DNA of 64,000 nucleotides, taken from assembly GCF_037975245.1 (NCBI RefSeq), contig NC_092566.1:2482001-2546000 (forward strand), given 5' to 3'. Shown piece after piece: positions 50,401-56,414 of this stretch; the first letter of the stretch is position 1, and every line of letters begins with the position of its first letter. The notes under the pieces are model-generated. The model made no database searches. It had not been told where the DNA came from and worked only from the letters and a program-made list of their open reading frames with translations. Both the position numbers and the translations under genes were made by a program. The stretch comes from Apostichopus japonicus. Lineage: Eukaryota > Echinodermata > Holothuroidea > Aspidochirotida > Stichopodidae.

Positions 50401-51562
50401 TTGAATTTACAAGGAGCTACACCTTTTGTTATAAGCTTGCAAGATTTTGATTGAAGTTTTAGGAAATGTTTTGAACATCTTGTTTCTTGGTAAGGAAATC
50501 TGTCCGAATTTTGACCTAAAAAAAAAACATTGACATATTGCAATAGGCCTTGGTCTGAAGTAAGACCTAACATTAAACATCCTTTGTTTAGTTGAGCTGC
50601 CTTTTTTTAAATTATCTAGCCTAATGTTAGGCCTAAGCCTAACTATAAGATTATACTACCTCTGTGAGTCGATGTCGTATATTTTAGCCTTTTAGGGATC
50701 CTGACTTAGGCTAGGCTCGAGATATATCACTGTCACTTGTCAGGTCCAACCAAACGTTTAGGCTATGCATAAAACGTTGACATTGATGATGAACATAGGA
50801 CTAAATAAGGGTAGGGTTACAAGATACGGTATTAATTAGAATCCGTTCCAATCGACCCTACTTCCTAACCCCTAACCCTATTCCCTACTTCCTTGTCCTA
50901 CTCCCTAACCCCTAACCATATTCCCTACTTCCTAACCCTAATTCCTAACCCCTAACCCTACTCCTTAACCCTACTTTTTAACCCCTAACCTTATTCTGCC
51001 GATTCGATTTAAGCTTTCCCATCATATGGTACGGATTCTAAAGTTATGCCCAAGATACTCTGTACAGTACTGACAACCTACCCGAACGAAATAAAATGTT
51101 AGTATTACCTTGTGTTTTTAAGTTTTGTATAATTTCATGTTCACGTAAGCCATTGAGCCTAACCTTCACTGTACTAACGTTAGTGTAGTAATGGTATACA
51201 AAACAGCCTGGTCAACACCACTGTACTAATCTGCCTACCATTATAACATTAGAACCTAGCCTTATACAAAACTAGCCTACAAATACAACAGGCCTAGCAA
51301 CAAATGAATACATTTTCTAACCCTCCAAATAATATTTTTACATTACATATTGACATGTTCATATAACTATGGATAGGACTTGTGAACATACATCAGAATC
51401 ATCTTCATCGCTGAGAGCTGGCAAATCAACGACAAATTCTTTCGGTAACGAGGCTAGTAGATTAGTCTTCTTTTGTAAGGCAGACGTATTAGACAAGTTA
51501 GCTGCTCTCGTATTCTCTTCTTTTCTTGGTCCTGTTACTTTTGTTTGCCCTAAATTCTGCAT
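14456..51562 (-). CDS. ANKHD1: Ankyrin repeat and KH domain protein (ANKHD1/ANKRD17, mask), 29 exons
   Basis: MASK-family proteins are large cytoplasmic/nuclear scaffolds that act in receptor tyrosine kinase and Hippo-Yorkie/YAP signalling and bind RNA. Exon sizes sum to 7056 nt in one frame, about 2351 residues (human ANKHD1 is near 2540). Order: a short N-terminus; first ankyrin block (about residues 180-660); a linker with Glu/Lys coiled coil (ELQKVERELQQRMEYQQ, about 750-800); second ankyrin block (about 1040-1390); a Lys/Arg- and Glu-rich segment; a Thr-rich stretch; a KH domain (about 1670-1750) with GRNG as its GxxG loop; and a Pro/Ser/Gln-rich tail. All splice sites read are GT-AG. 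It is the single invertebrate counterpart of vertebrate ANKHD1 and ANKRD17; the sequence does not favour one symbol. The start has an in-frame TAG five codons upstream. The extreme C-terminus is the weakest part. Confidence 0.95.
15043..15201 (-). CDS. ANKHD1: ANKHD1 exon 28
   Basis: 53 codons: VPPQMNAYIDIRRDPMPSGV, then SGLWNTQVHPVQNEQSL. The Trp-containing end resembles the QQIWPGTW region near the vertebrate C-terminus. Donor gtgagt. Confidence 0.8.
15953..16107 (-). CDS. ANKHD1: ANKHD1 exon 27
   Basis: It encodes AGDKGSGRSSWYGIPEMDDD, then VSLMQSPLPGMTDQNNLYPG. Low family conservation, but frame, donor gtaagc and acceptor ttctag all fit. Confidence 0.83.
16539..18064 (-). CDS. ANKHD1: ANKHD1 exon 26, KH end and Pro/Ser/Gln-rich tail
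   Basis: The largest exon (509 codons). It starts GSAEATRQAAQLITALIKEP, the last helix of the KH fold, followed by a disordered Pro/Ser/Gln/Asn-rich tail. Near its end are PIGTERHKQHQQRKTQ (human PIGTERLARIRQ) and GVGSIWSY (human GHSGIWSF), confirming the family. Donor gtaagg. Confidence 0.94.
18411..18560 (-). CDS. ANKHD1: ANKHD1 exon 25, KH domain
   Basis: It encodes SKKVTIPPSSISRVIGRNGV and NTIRDVTGAHIDVERQ. GRNG is the GxxG nucleic-acid-binding loop of a type I KH domain. Donor gtgaga. Confidence 0.96.
18580..18842. repeat. CATACA microsatellite in ANKHD1 intron
   Basis: A long imperfect (cacata/cataca)n tract between the KH exon and the exon before it. Open frames on both strands here are artefacts of the repeat. 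It lies about 20 bp upstream of the exon 25 acceptor. Confidence 0.93.
18869..19018 (-). CDS. ANKHD1: ANKHD1 exon 24, lead into KH domain
   Basis: It ends SASPKRGQRREDGWKEVVR, matching TSPKRGQKREEGWKEVVRR just before the KH domain. The acceptor follows a run of C (gggggggg on the plus strand at 19022-19031). Donor gtaaag. Confidence 0.93.
19822..20227 (-). CDS. ANKHD1: ANKHD1 exon 23, Thr-rich segment
   Basis: It contains the family motif VPLEPPSATTTTTIGV (human VPIEPPSATTTTTIGI), then a long Thr/Ser run and a Lys/Arg/Glu-rich end. It leaves two bases (TT) that join A of the next exon to give Leu. The Thr run is coding, not a microsatellite. Confidence 0.92.
20688..20862 (-). CDS. ANKHD1: ANKHD1 exon 22, basic then acidic run
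   Basis: It encodes NREETRKAAQAKRREKKRKK followed by an acidic run of Glu after DEPIK. The Lys/Arg-rich part could act as a nuclear localisation signal (inference). Donor gtaagg. Confidence 0.93.
20951..21239. mobile_element. hAT-like miniature element
   Basis: Terminal inverted repeats CAGGCGCGTAGCCA (left) and CAGGCGCGGAGCCA (reverse complement of right) are flanked by a perfect 8-bp duplication GGTGACAG at 20943-20950 and 21240-21247. No coding capacity. Eight-bp duplications with CAG..CTG ends are typical of hAT transposons. Confidence 0.88.
21625..21741 (-). CDS. ANKHD1: ANKHD1 exon 21
   Basis: It encodes ELQKKCNTSFEIIVVAKDRQ and AAEANKNANSLLEELETEK, the helical segment after block 2. 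Acceptor accccacag, donor gtgagc. Confidence 0.95.
22091..22287 (-). CDS. ANKHD1: ANKHD1 exon 20, end of ankyrin block 2
   Basis: It encodes GGHLDVVQLLVKEGADIDSQ, RKGHVKVVRWMVKHVNQFPS and DAECLRFISTISDK. Human has KITPLMSAFRKGHVK where this has KMSCLLAAFRKGHVK. Donor gtaaca. Confidence 0.96.
22499..22736 (-). CDS. ANKHD1: ANKHD1 exon 19, ankyrin repeats
   Basis: It encodes TGLTPLMEAASGGYAEVGSV, VNAPPVPSSRDTALTIAADK and KNKKGQSPLWLACN. Acceptor taccgtag, donor gtaagt. Confidence 0.96.
23092..23305 (-). CDS. ANKHD1: ANKHD1 exon 18, ankyrin repeats
   Basis: It encodes TGSKLGISPLMLAAMNGHTP, then NAQIETNRNTALTLACFQGR, ending VEHRAK. Donor gtaaat. Confidence 0.96.
23554..23696 (-). CDS. ANKHD1: ANKHD1 exon 17, ankyrin repeat
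   Basis: It encodes VVELLLKHGANKEHRNVSDY and TPLSLAASGGYVNIIKLLLK. Acceptor cttgtag, donor gtgagt. Confidence 0.95.
24380..24525 (-). CDS. ANKHD1: ANKHD1 exon 16, ankyrin repeats
   Basis: It encodes GFTPLILAATAGHYKTVKIL and then EAQSERTKDTPLSLACSGGR. Acceptor cctttcag, donor gtgagg. Confidence 0.95.
25132..25461 (-). CDS. ANKHD1: ANKHD1 exon 15, start of ankyrin block 2
   Basis: A Ser/Pro-rich linker (SLSPSASMSPTYPSTPNSPS) passes into VDAQTESNHDTALTIACAGG and ASIEHRDKK, the first repeat of block 2. Donor gtaatg. Confidence 0.95.
25934..26764 (-). CDS. ANKHD1: ANKHD1 exon 14, linker with coiled coil
   Basis: A large 277-codon exon. It starts GTIMQDNATDPMDLIQDESL, contains EEQILEKQQIIAELQKVERE (likely coiled coil, equal to the ELQKVERQLQ segment of human), then a low-complexity acidic and Pro/Ser linker, and ends LRTTIALSNEMEFK before gtaagg. 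Confidence 0.93.
26811..27167 (-). mobile_element. tRNA-derived SINE
   Basis: Read on the minus strand, the head carries a box A-like GTGGTTAAGGCAGTGGAC (27156-27139) and box B GGTTCGAGCCC (27119-27109), as in Pol III-transcribed tRNA-derived SINEs. The body includes the common marine-invertebrate stretch GTCCTTGGGCAAGGCAC. The 3' end TGTAAAGCAATACG...ACTATATAAG resembles the tail of the LINE fragment at 31428-31785. Confidence 0.82.
27565..27700. repeat. Relative of the 92-bp repeat, inverted pair
   Basis: tcatgtcatgcttcacagcac followed by tactgacagta matches the 92-bp unit at 10569-10915. Downstream, gaactgttccatactgtcag is the reverse complement of the unit's tactgacagtatgaacagtt end, so the two halves face each other. 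Confidence 0.65.
27919..28012 (-). CDS. ANKHD1: ANKHD1 exon 13, linker
   Basis: It encodes LPRVPIQALPTMVPPQEPDK, matching the VPRVPTHTLAMVVPPQEPD linker of human ANKHD1, and ends DMQVADYQ. Donor gtaatt. Confidence 0.93.
28332..28466 (-). CDS. ANKHD1: ANKHD1 exon 12, end of ankyrin block 1
   Basis: 45 codons: DNSTSLIEASKGGHAGVMAR, then NYPGNIIPSADGTTTPPTPE. It is the last repeat of block 1 running into the linker. Donor gtaaga. Confidence 0.92.
28932..29059 (-). CDS. ANKHD1: ANKHD1 exon 11, ankyrin repeat
   Basis: It encodes GADVNRATTNNDHTVLSLAC and VVELLLNHNADPSHKLK. Acceptor tacttcag, donor gtaaaa. Confidence 0.95.
29791..29878 (-). CDS. ANKHD1: ANKHD1 exon 10, ankyrin repeat
   Basis: It encodes EHESEGGRTPLMKAARAGHF and a short ending FLISK. 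Acceptor ttctacag, donor gtaaag. Confidence 0.95.
30315..30424 (-). CDS. ANKHD1: ANKHD1 exon 9, ankyrin repeat
   Basis: It encodes GANVHATTATGDTALTYACE and then NGHTEVASYLLDAGADL. Acceptor gatcatcag, donor gtaagt. Confidence 0.95.
30817..31008 (-). CDS. ANKHD1: ANKHD1 exon 8, ankyrin repeats
   Basis: It encodes ADINAQTEETQETALTLACC and ELGCSTPLMEASQEGQVELV. The split codon across the intron gives Asn where human has Gly (LLLAQNADINAQ). Donor gtaaca. Confidence 0.95.
31428..31785 (-). mobile_element. LINE 3' fragment (CR1/L2-like reverse transcriptase tail)
   Basis: The minus-strand translation RIDYKILKLVFRALKYGTPI, then VPVTRTRTFGDRSFCYSAHT, fits the C-terminal end of non-LTR reverse transcriptases (pattern K..LVFKALHG..P.YL, then VPRTRT..GDRAF). 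After the stop it has TGTAAAGCGCATTGAGCAAC and CGCTATATAAG, then a TATTA-type microsatellite at 31428-31458. It is 5'-truncated and inserted at the edge of exon 7. Confidence 0.85.
31793..31982 (-). CDS. ANKHD1: ANKHD1 exon 7, ankyrin repeats
   Basis: It encodes VNMPTDSFESPLTLAACGGH and EEVNDEGYTPLMEAAREGHE, ending LLLAQ. The gtaaga donor is followed within about 20 bases by a LINE fragment whose frame stays open with this exon. Confidence 0.96.
32792..32934 (-). CDS. ANKHD1: ANKHD1 exon 6, ankyrin repeats
   Basis: It encodes HLEMVKFLLDAGADHEHKTD and MHTALMEASMDGHVEVARLL, ending GAQ before gtcagt. Confidence 0.96.
33326..33559 (-). CDS. ANKHD1: ANKHD1 exon 5, ankyrin repeats
   Basis: It encodes NTPLMYACSGGHEEIVKILL, then IEDHNENGHTPLMEAASSGH and INTHSTEFKESALTLACYKG. 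It is nearly colinear with human ANKHD1. Donor gtaagt. Confidence 0.96.
34073..34368 (-). CDS. ANKHD1: ANKHD1 exon 4, first ankyrin repeats
   Basis: After a variable lead (GQLQMGSTDQADQ) it encodes ESLLSLACSGGYFELAQVLL and DCTPLMEAASAGHVDIVKLL, the first repeats of block 1. Acceptor ttttccag, donor gtaagc. Confidence 0.95.
36089..36254 (-). CDS. ANKHD1: ANKHD1 exon 3
   Basis: It completes Gly and continues IGKSNPFNGKQSFDADALEK, ending AATTSGQVNV. It corresponds to the GIGKLSTADGKAFADPEVL region of the human protein. Donor gtatgt. Confidence 0.9.
37903..38062. repeat. Two-copy C-rich tandem repeat
   Basis: Each unit runs from cagccatttta/aataatgtgca through a C-rich tract to cattttattct.atcctt. 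The second copy starts near 37986. Confidence 0.7.
43974..44112 (-). CDS. ANKHD1: ANKHD1 exon 2
   Basis: It encodes VDSLGSGAVDPSFVETAS and then LRAVDPETIEAILEAAG, matching the VDPETQARLEALLEAAG segment of vertebrate ANKHD1. Acceptor tttcag, donor gtaaga. Confidence 0.9.
44957..45538. repeat. Tandem duplication, about 340 bp apart
   Basis: 44957-45199 and 45304-45538 are diverged copies: cttccag.gttaactgtact, tttgcagcaacttatttaaa and gtccaaccacaaacagtac occur in the same order in each. Confidence 0.85.
45635..47330. repeat. Segmental duplication, copy A (interrupted)
   Basis: It matches 49222-49726 in the same orientation over gagcatttgacaaacta.gtgcgtg, gccgtagcaaagtgtggg, ctggggaatga.tttaattt, gaaccgcaaaagctctg and gaaactgcagattccttgc. 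Copy A is split by the transposon at 45792-46950. Confidence 0.9.
45792..46950. mobile_element. hAT-like non-autonomous transposon with internal subrepeats
   Basis: It interrupts copy A of the segmental duplication; copy B has the uninterrupted site ATTATTAT (49370-49377). Flanks are ATTATTGT (45784-45791) and ATTATTAT (46951-46958), an 8-bp duplication with one change. Ends are imperfect inverted repeats sharing TGTTTRCACGGGT. The interior has cggttacccg-type palindromes and a tandem array at 45915-46390 related to 2870-3200. No coding capacity. Confidence 0.85.
49222..49726. repeat. Segmental duplication, copy B (empty site)
   Basis: Uninterrupted counterpart of 45635-47330, without the 1159-bp insertion. 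Together the copies date the transposon insertion after the duplication, or else mark its clean absence from one copy. Confidence 0.9.
50855..50996. repeat. Telomere-like CCCTAAC tract
   Basis: Degenerate tandem cctaacccctaacccta interspersed with ttccctactt. It resembles an interstitial (TTAGGG)n tract mixed with a longer unit of about 30 bp. Confidence 0.8.
51392..51562 (-). CDS. ANKHD1: ANKHD1 exon 1 (start codon)
   Basis: 57 codons from ATG (51562-51560): MQNLGQTKVTGPRKEE at the start and LPALSDEDDSD at the end, before a gtatgt donor. An in-frame TAG lies at 51577-51575. The N-terminus of MASK proteins is poorly conserved, so support rests on frame, donor, acidic end and CCAAT/E-box elements upstream. 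Confidence 0.72.
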
Positions 51563-51691
51563 TTTCTTTATAAACTAACATCGGTGCCGACCTATATTTC
51601 AAATGAGATTGTTAGAATTCAAAATATGGTATAAACCGGGCAAATTCCTCGCACAAATCAATTTTTCTCACGCGCTTATTTTTCAGTGATC

Positions 51692-51700
51692 GGCCATTTT
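51692..51700 (-). promoter_or_regulatory. YY1-like AAAATGGCC site
   Basis: AAAATGGCC on the minus strand, about 130 bases upstream of the ANKHD1 ATG, resembles the YY1 core ATGGC common in housekeeping promoters. Confidence 0.3.
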
Positions 51701-51752
51701 GCTATAAACATCCCGGATGGTTCATTTCATTCATGTGCACTACGCAATCTCG

Positions 51753-51763
51753 CACGTGATTGG
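51753..51763 (-). promoter_or_regulatory. CCAAT box fused to CACGTG E-box
   Basis: On the minus strand, CCAATCACGTG lies about 190 bases upstream of the ANKHD1 start codon. It fits NF-Y and bHLH (USF/Myc-type) sites of a TATA-less promoter. There is no direct evidence of use. Confidence 0.45.
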
Positions 51764-52124
51764 ATCGTTGCAAGGACCGTCCTTCGAAGTTAGGCCCAAT
51801 AAAGGACCATTTAAAAGAGTATCAGTAGTAAATATTTGCGCTTTTTGAAGATTATAACCTTTTCACATAAGTTGCGCTACACTTTTGTGGCCCTGGAGTT
51901 GAAGTTATTGTACAGGTCCATCGATCATCAAACCCCAAGAAGGATTGGAATTAGGGATGAGGAGGATGGGGAGGATGGAGAAGGGAAAGTAGGACTGAGG
52001 ATCTCGATCGGACCAATGTTCAGTGGACTTGAAAATACCACTAACAAGAGAATCATTATTGTGATGAAAATTGGGAATCCCTTCCCCACCCACCCAGGTG
52101 CCGGGGACCCTGAACACTGAAAGT

Positions 52125-52502
52125 CAGTGGCGTAGGAAGGTACTTTTGAGTGGGGGGGGGGGGGCTGAAGACTGATGGCCGGTCTGGGGGAGGGGTCTAA
52201 GAGAAGGGGGTGTCCCCCTCCCCTTTGGAAATTTTTTGCATTTCCAGGTGGCCTCAGATGCAATTTGGTGCAATATAGCACACTTCAACACCCAATCCAT
52301 TTTGTAAAGAATTTTGCATTTTCACCTGGCCTTAGATGCAATTTGGTGCTTCAAATGAGATTTTTTTTCTCATTTGGAAATGAAAAAGGGGTTTTCTGAC
52401 TTGCGGAGCGGGGAGGGGGGGCGGAACGATACTTCCGCCCCCCCCCATATTTTTCACTGGGGGGGGGCTGGCGCCCCCAGCCCCCCGGTTCCTACGCCCT
52501 TG
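52125..52502. mobile_element. hAT-like miniature element
   Basis: Inverted ends CAGTGGCGTAGGAA (left) and CAAGGGCGTAGGAA (reverse complement of right) are flanked by a perfect 8-bp duplication CTGAAAGT at 52117-52124 and 52503-52510. The interior shares ggggtctaag.g.agggggtg and cagatgcaatttggtgc with the element at 52563-53579. Confidence 0.9.
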
Positions 52503-52562
52503 CTGAAAGTAGAGCGACCTACTGGGCCCACCCCACCCCCATCAAACCCCATGCTCAGGGTG

Positions 52563-53579
52563 CACTGGCGGATCCAGGGCCTTTGTTTGGGAGGGGCCAA
52601 AGTGGCATTAGAGTGATATGGGGGGTCTAAGGGGAGGGGGTGCCCCCTCCCGTTTGGAAAATTTTCTATTGCTGAATGCCCTCAGATGCAATTTGGTGCG
52701 ACAAAAGTGTACAATGGTGATGTTAATTTACTTCTAAAAAAAATGTTTCCCAGGTGTAATTTTCTAAAATATTTATAAAACAAAGTTGGGATCATCTTTG
52801 TCAAGAAATTTTATTTCTCATAGGTTATAAATTTCTTACAACCAGCCTGTAACTGCAAAATGGTGTTAAACTGTAAATTCTCATGCTCATACATTTACAT
52901 AGCTCCCAACTCTTGAGAAGGCAAATGCTGGTCCATGCCACAAATCGCCGTCCTGGGGGAGGGGTATAAGGGGAGGGGGTGTCCCCCTCCCCTTTTGAAT
53001 TTTTTTGGAATCCTGGTGATGCCTACATGTAAAATGGTGGCACTTAGAAAGGCTTTTGTCACCCAAAATTTTCTGAGAAATATGCATTTTTTGTGTGTGT
53101 AACATCAATAAATTGAATGGTAGGTGATAATTCATTCTTTCCCGTGGCATGAAAATGTTCGCTGCTCGCCCCAATGAAAAGAAATATAGGCTAATTTGAG
53201 GTTCAAATGATGCTGTAAAGGAGGTTTTATACTCTATTATGCTAAATGCTAAAGAAATGATGGTTGCTAAGCCAAAATTTGATGCAATTTTTTTCATGTA
53301 TACTTGACAATTACAATGCGGATTTTTCGGACGCTTGTGCGGGTCAGCGGGTTTGGGTGTTAGAATGCGGGTCTAATTCCCGCGAATTGCGGGTCAGTTG
53401 GGAGCTCTGCATTTAATTTTAAACCAGAAAACGAAAAGGTTTAGATTAGTCTACCACTGCTATTCCTCTCGATTTTTTAAATTTCCAATCATATGATTTA
53501 GCGGATGTTCGGAAACACTTTTTGGCTCACCTTTGGGGGGGCCATGGCCCCCCTTGGCCCCCCCTTGGATCCGCCAGTG
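52563..53579. mobile_element. hAT-like element
   Basis: Inverted ends CACTGGCGGATCCA on both sides are flanked by a perfect 8-bp duplication TCAGGGTG at 52555-52562 and 53580-53587. Non-coding. It contains the smaller nested element 52900-53409. It belongs to the same family as the element just upstream, judged by shared interior words. Confidence 0.92.
52900..53409. mobile_element. Nested miniature element
   Basis: AGCTCCCAACT at 52901 faces AGTTGGGAGCT ending at 53406. Flanks CATTTACA (52892-52899) and CATTTAAT (53410-53417) agree at six of eight bases. It sits wholly inside the 52563-53579 element, so it inserted later. Confidence 0.6.
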
Positions 53580-53918
53580 TCAGGGTGCCATTTCAGTTAA
53601 AAACCCGTTTTGGATAGATGAAGTGTTTTAAAAATTGACCTAGTTTACTTGAAACATATAGGTTCGAACATATCCGTCGAATTGGGGGTGAGGGGTGGTT
53701 GGGAGGACATAACCCCTATTTTTTAATAGCAGGCGACACTGATGCAACTTTTTTTCTAATGGGGTTTAAAAGGAGTGGAACGCATGGCCTGAGAAAGTGG
53801 TACTTGCAAGTAGTGTGAATGGGTTTGAGTTTATGCTTTGGACAAGAGCTTTAAACATTGTATTCGGGTCTGATTTTTTTATCTTCAGTTTTTTCTGTCC
53901 TATGGGTCCTTAATGGGG

Positions 53919-56414
53919 GTGTTACTAAACGAATGACATTTGCGTTACACATAACGAATGACAATATGTTGTACACACTAAAAAATTGCGTTTACTAAAA
54001 CGAATGACAGTAATGACAGCACAGCTGCAGACATTTGCTTCAACCGGATATCACAGTTCAGACTTCGTGGGTATCTAGATCTATAGTAAAGTACTGTAAT
54101 ATTGTGACGAGCCCGGCTCCTCCGATAGTGATACTATATCGGGACTCGCGATAGAAAGGTACTGGGATATCTTGATGCCGTATTTATGCTTCTTCAGGAG
54201 ATGTCTCGAACGGGCGAAAACAATGAGTTCACAGAAAAACAATTTGACAAGATCGGATTTGATTAGTGATTCGGTATAATTTCTTCTTTGTCGATTCTCT
54301 TTACAAATAAAACAAAATTACAATGATTTGAATTGACTCCGTCAATTAAGCAATTAGAAGGAGTGATGAAATGTTAACGAAGCAATGACGAAGCGACGAA
54401 CTGATGACGGAGTGATAAATTTATGACGGAGTCATAAACTTTCGGCCCCATGCCCTTTTATACCTTACTTCTGTAAAATCTCACTGCGCACAATCAGTAG
54501 GCAGCCAATAACCTGACCATCCTGTATTAACTTAACGATATAAAAATAAGTGCGCTGGCACTGATCTGCCCTGATTGGTTGGGAGTTTGGAAGTCCATCC
54601 CTTTTCTATGGAAACTTCCATACCACGTGAGAGAACCTTCTCGAATGTTCCACAGACATAATGAAATCTATTTTGGGAAAAGGCCCTGTACCAAGATTCA
54701 ATAAGATAGTTAAAACTTCTCGTGGGAAAACTGAATCCATGACCTAGATAAATACATAAGAGGCCTGTAAGGTGTCTCGATGGAGTGTGTCGGTAACATC
54801 AAAGAGATGGTATCACTATTTCATAACATCCCCCTCAATCTTTTAAAATTTTTGGATACTCCAAAATTTTAACATCATACCGCTTTAACTTATCATTATC
54901 TCAAGAAGGTAGAGTACTGTAAGCACATTCACTAATATTCATTGACTTCAATAAATGGTCTTCATATATCTCAAAGGTTAACATCTTGGTTACGAATTAT
55001 TAAAAATGATCATATGGTATATACATTGACACTATTCTCCATGAAAAATTTTTTTGTGTACCTCTTCAATATTGATGACATCATATGATGTAATCTAAAA
55101 AAAATATATATATATATCATTAAGATATCTTAAAGTTACATGACACAGCAAAATATGCACTATCTCTTACAAAATACATTTATGCATTTCATACATCAAT
55201 AATACATTTATATCAAAAGTGAAATCATGCCGTGATTTGGGGAGAGATCAGAGAATACTAGACTTAGTTATCTTTTAACTGAACAGAACACCTTAGCGTT
55301 CCATAAAAAATTCGTATTTTAAAAAAAAAGAACTTTAAAATATTACAAACTCAATTACAAAGCTCCTCTATAATGAAGGCATAGTTTCAAAACTGTTTTG
55401 AAACCTTGTGAATCATATACATCCACTTCAAGAAAATCAAGAAAATGTGACTCGATAGCATGGTGACCCTAGGTATGCACTCCGAAATGATTCTAGTAAA
55501 GTACCAAAGTACTAGATATTCGATACCATAAAAGAGACCCCATAGACTATGACATCAACAAATCTTTCTTCAAATTTACATATTACTTAACATCTTGTCT
55601 TTTAAACTTCTTGCTGAAATTTACTTTTGCATGAATATTTGAGGAAAAGAAAATATATACATAATTTCCTCAAAAGATCTATACTTTCATTTGCTTCGAT
55701 AACTGTTGCTGTAAGCAAAAGTTGCACATTACCAATGCTGTCTCTAAATAGCCTTCAATATATAACATCAATGATGCAATGTAAATATCCTTAAAATATT
55801 TTCTCAATATATGAAAACCCATGTTGCTAATATTCCGGATATGTTCTAATTGCCGGGTAAACGTTTGAACGAATCCATGACCTAGATAAATACATAAGAG
55901 GCCTGTAAGGTGTCTCGATGGAGTGTGTCGGTAACATCAAAGAGATGGTATCACTATTTCATAACAGTACGGACAAGATAAAAAACGCACCTTATAGTAA
56001 GCGAAATTGTAAGTCTGATTTTAAAAAGTCATTTTTCCGATATTAATTGTTAGAAACTAACAATAATATAATCTTGAAACGGCTTCAGTTATCTTTCTAT
56101 ATAAATCTACAGAGGTAAAAAGCACAGCACTCAAGCGCATTCTCACACAAAAACTGTCCCTGTGATTTCTACCCGTAAATTACACCAAAACACTGCAACC
56201 GCGTAACATGCGATTTTCCTCAAATCATTTTTGCGCAGAAAACCAATAACCGCATTTACTCCACTCCGTTAATCATTCTATCTCCACTCAACACTGTACT
56301 TCGTTGTCATTCGTTGTCATTCGCTGTCATTCGCTGTCATTCGCTGTCGATAGTTAACCCTGTACAAAGTCAATTGTCATTCGATCATTCGCTGTCATTC
56401 GTTTTAGTTTGTCC
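53919..56414. mobile_element. Large DNA-transposon-like insertion with nested element
   Basis: Flanked by a perfect 11-bp duplication CCTTAATGGGG (53908-53918 and 56415-56425). Ends are inverted: GTGTTACTAAACGAATGACA on the left, and GGACAAACTAAAACGAATGA as reverse complement of the right. Further gaatgac copies near the left face a gtcattcg cluster at 56300-56400 on the right. The core TTAA in the duplication leaves open a 4-bp TTAA target (piggyBac/Kolobok style) with chance extension. Without the inner insertion it would be about 0.6 kb, non-coding. Confidence 0.8.
54095..55966. mobile_element. Nested LTR-retrotransposon-like remnant
   Basis: A perfect 96-bp direct repeat occurs at 54733-54828 and 55871-55966, both ending TTTCATAACA. 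A sequence starting TGTAATATTGTGACGAGCC at 54095 and ending ..CATAACA at 54828 looks like a TG..CA LTR. GTAC flanks both sides (54091-54094 and 55967-55970). The right LTR would then be 5'-truncated. The interior is AT-rich with no open frame. Other terminal-repeat elements are possible. Confidence 0.55.

Larger units (their letters stand above)
44113..51391. other. ANKHD1 intron 1
   Basis: 7.3 kb containing a tandem duplication, a larger segmental duplication, an 1159-bp transposon and a telomere-like tract, each listed separately. No exon was recognised. Open frames on either strand (for example 50059-50331) show no known motif. Confidence 0.55.
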
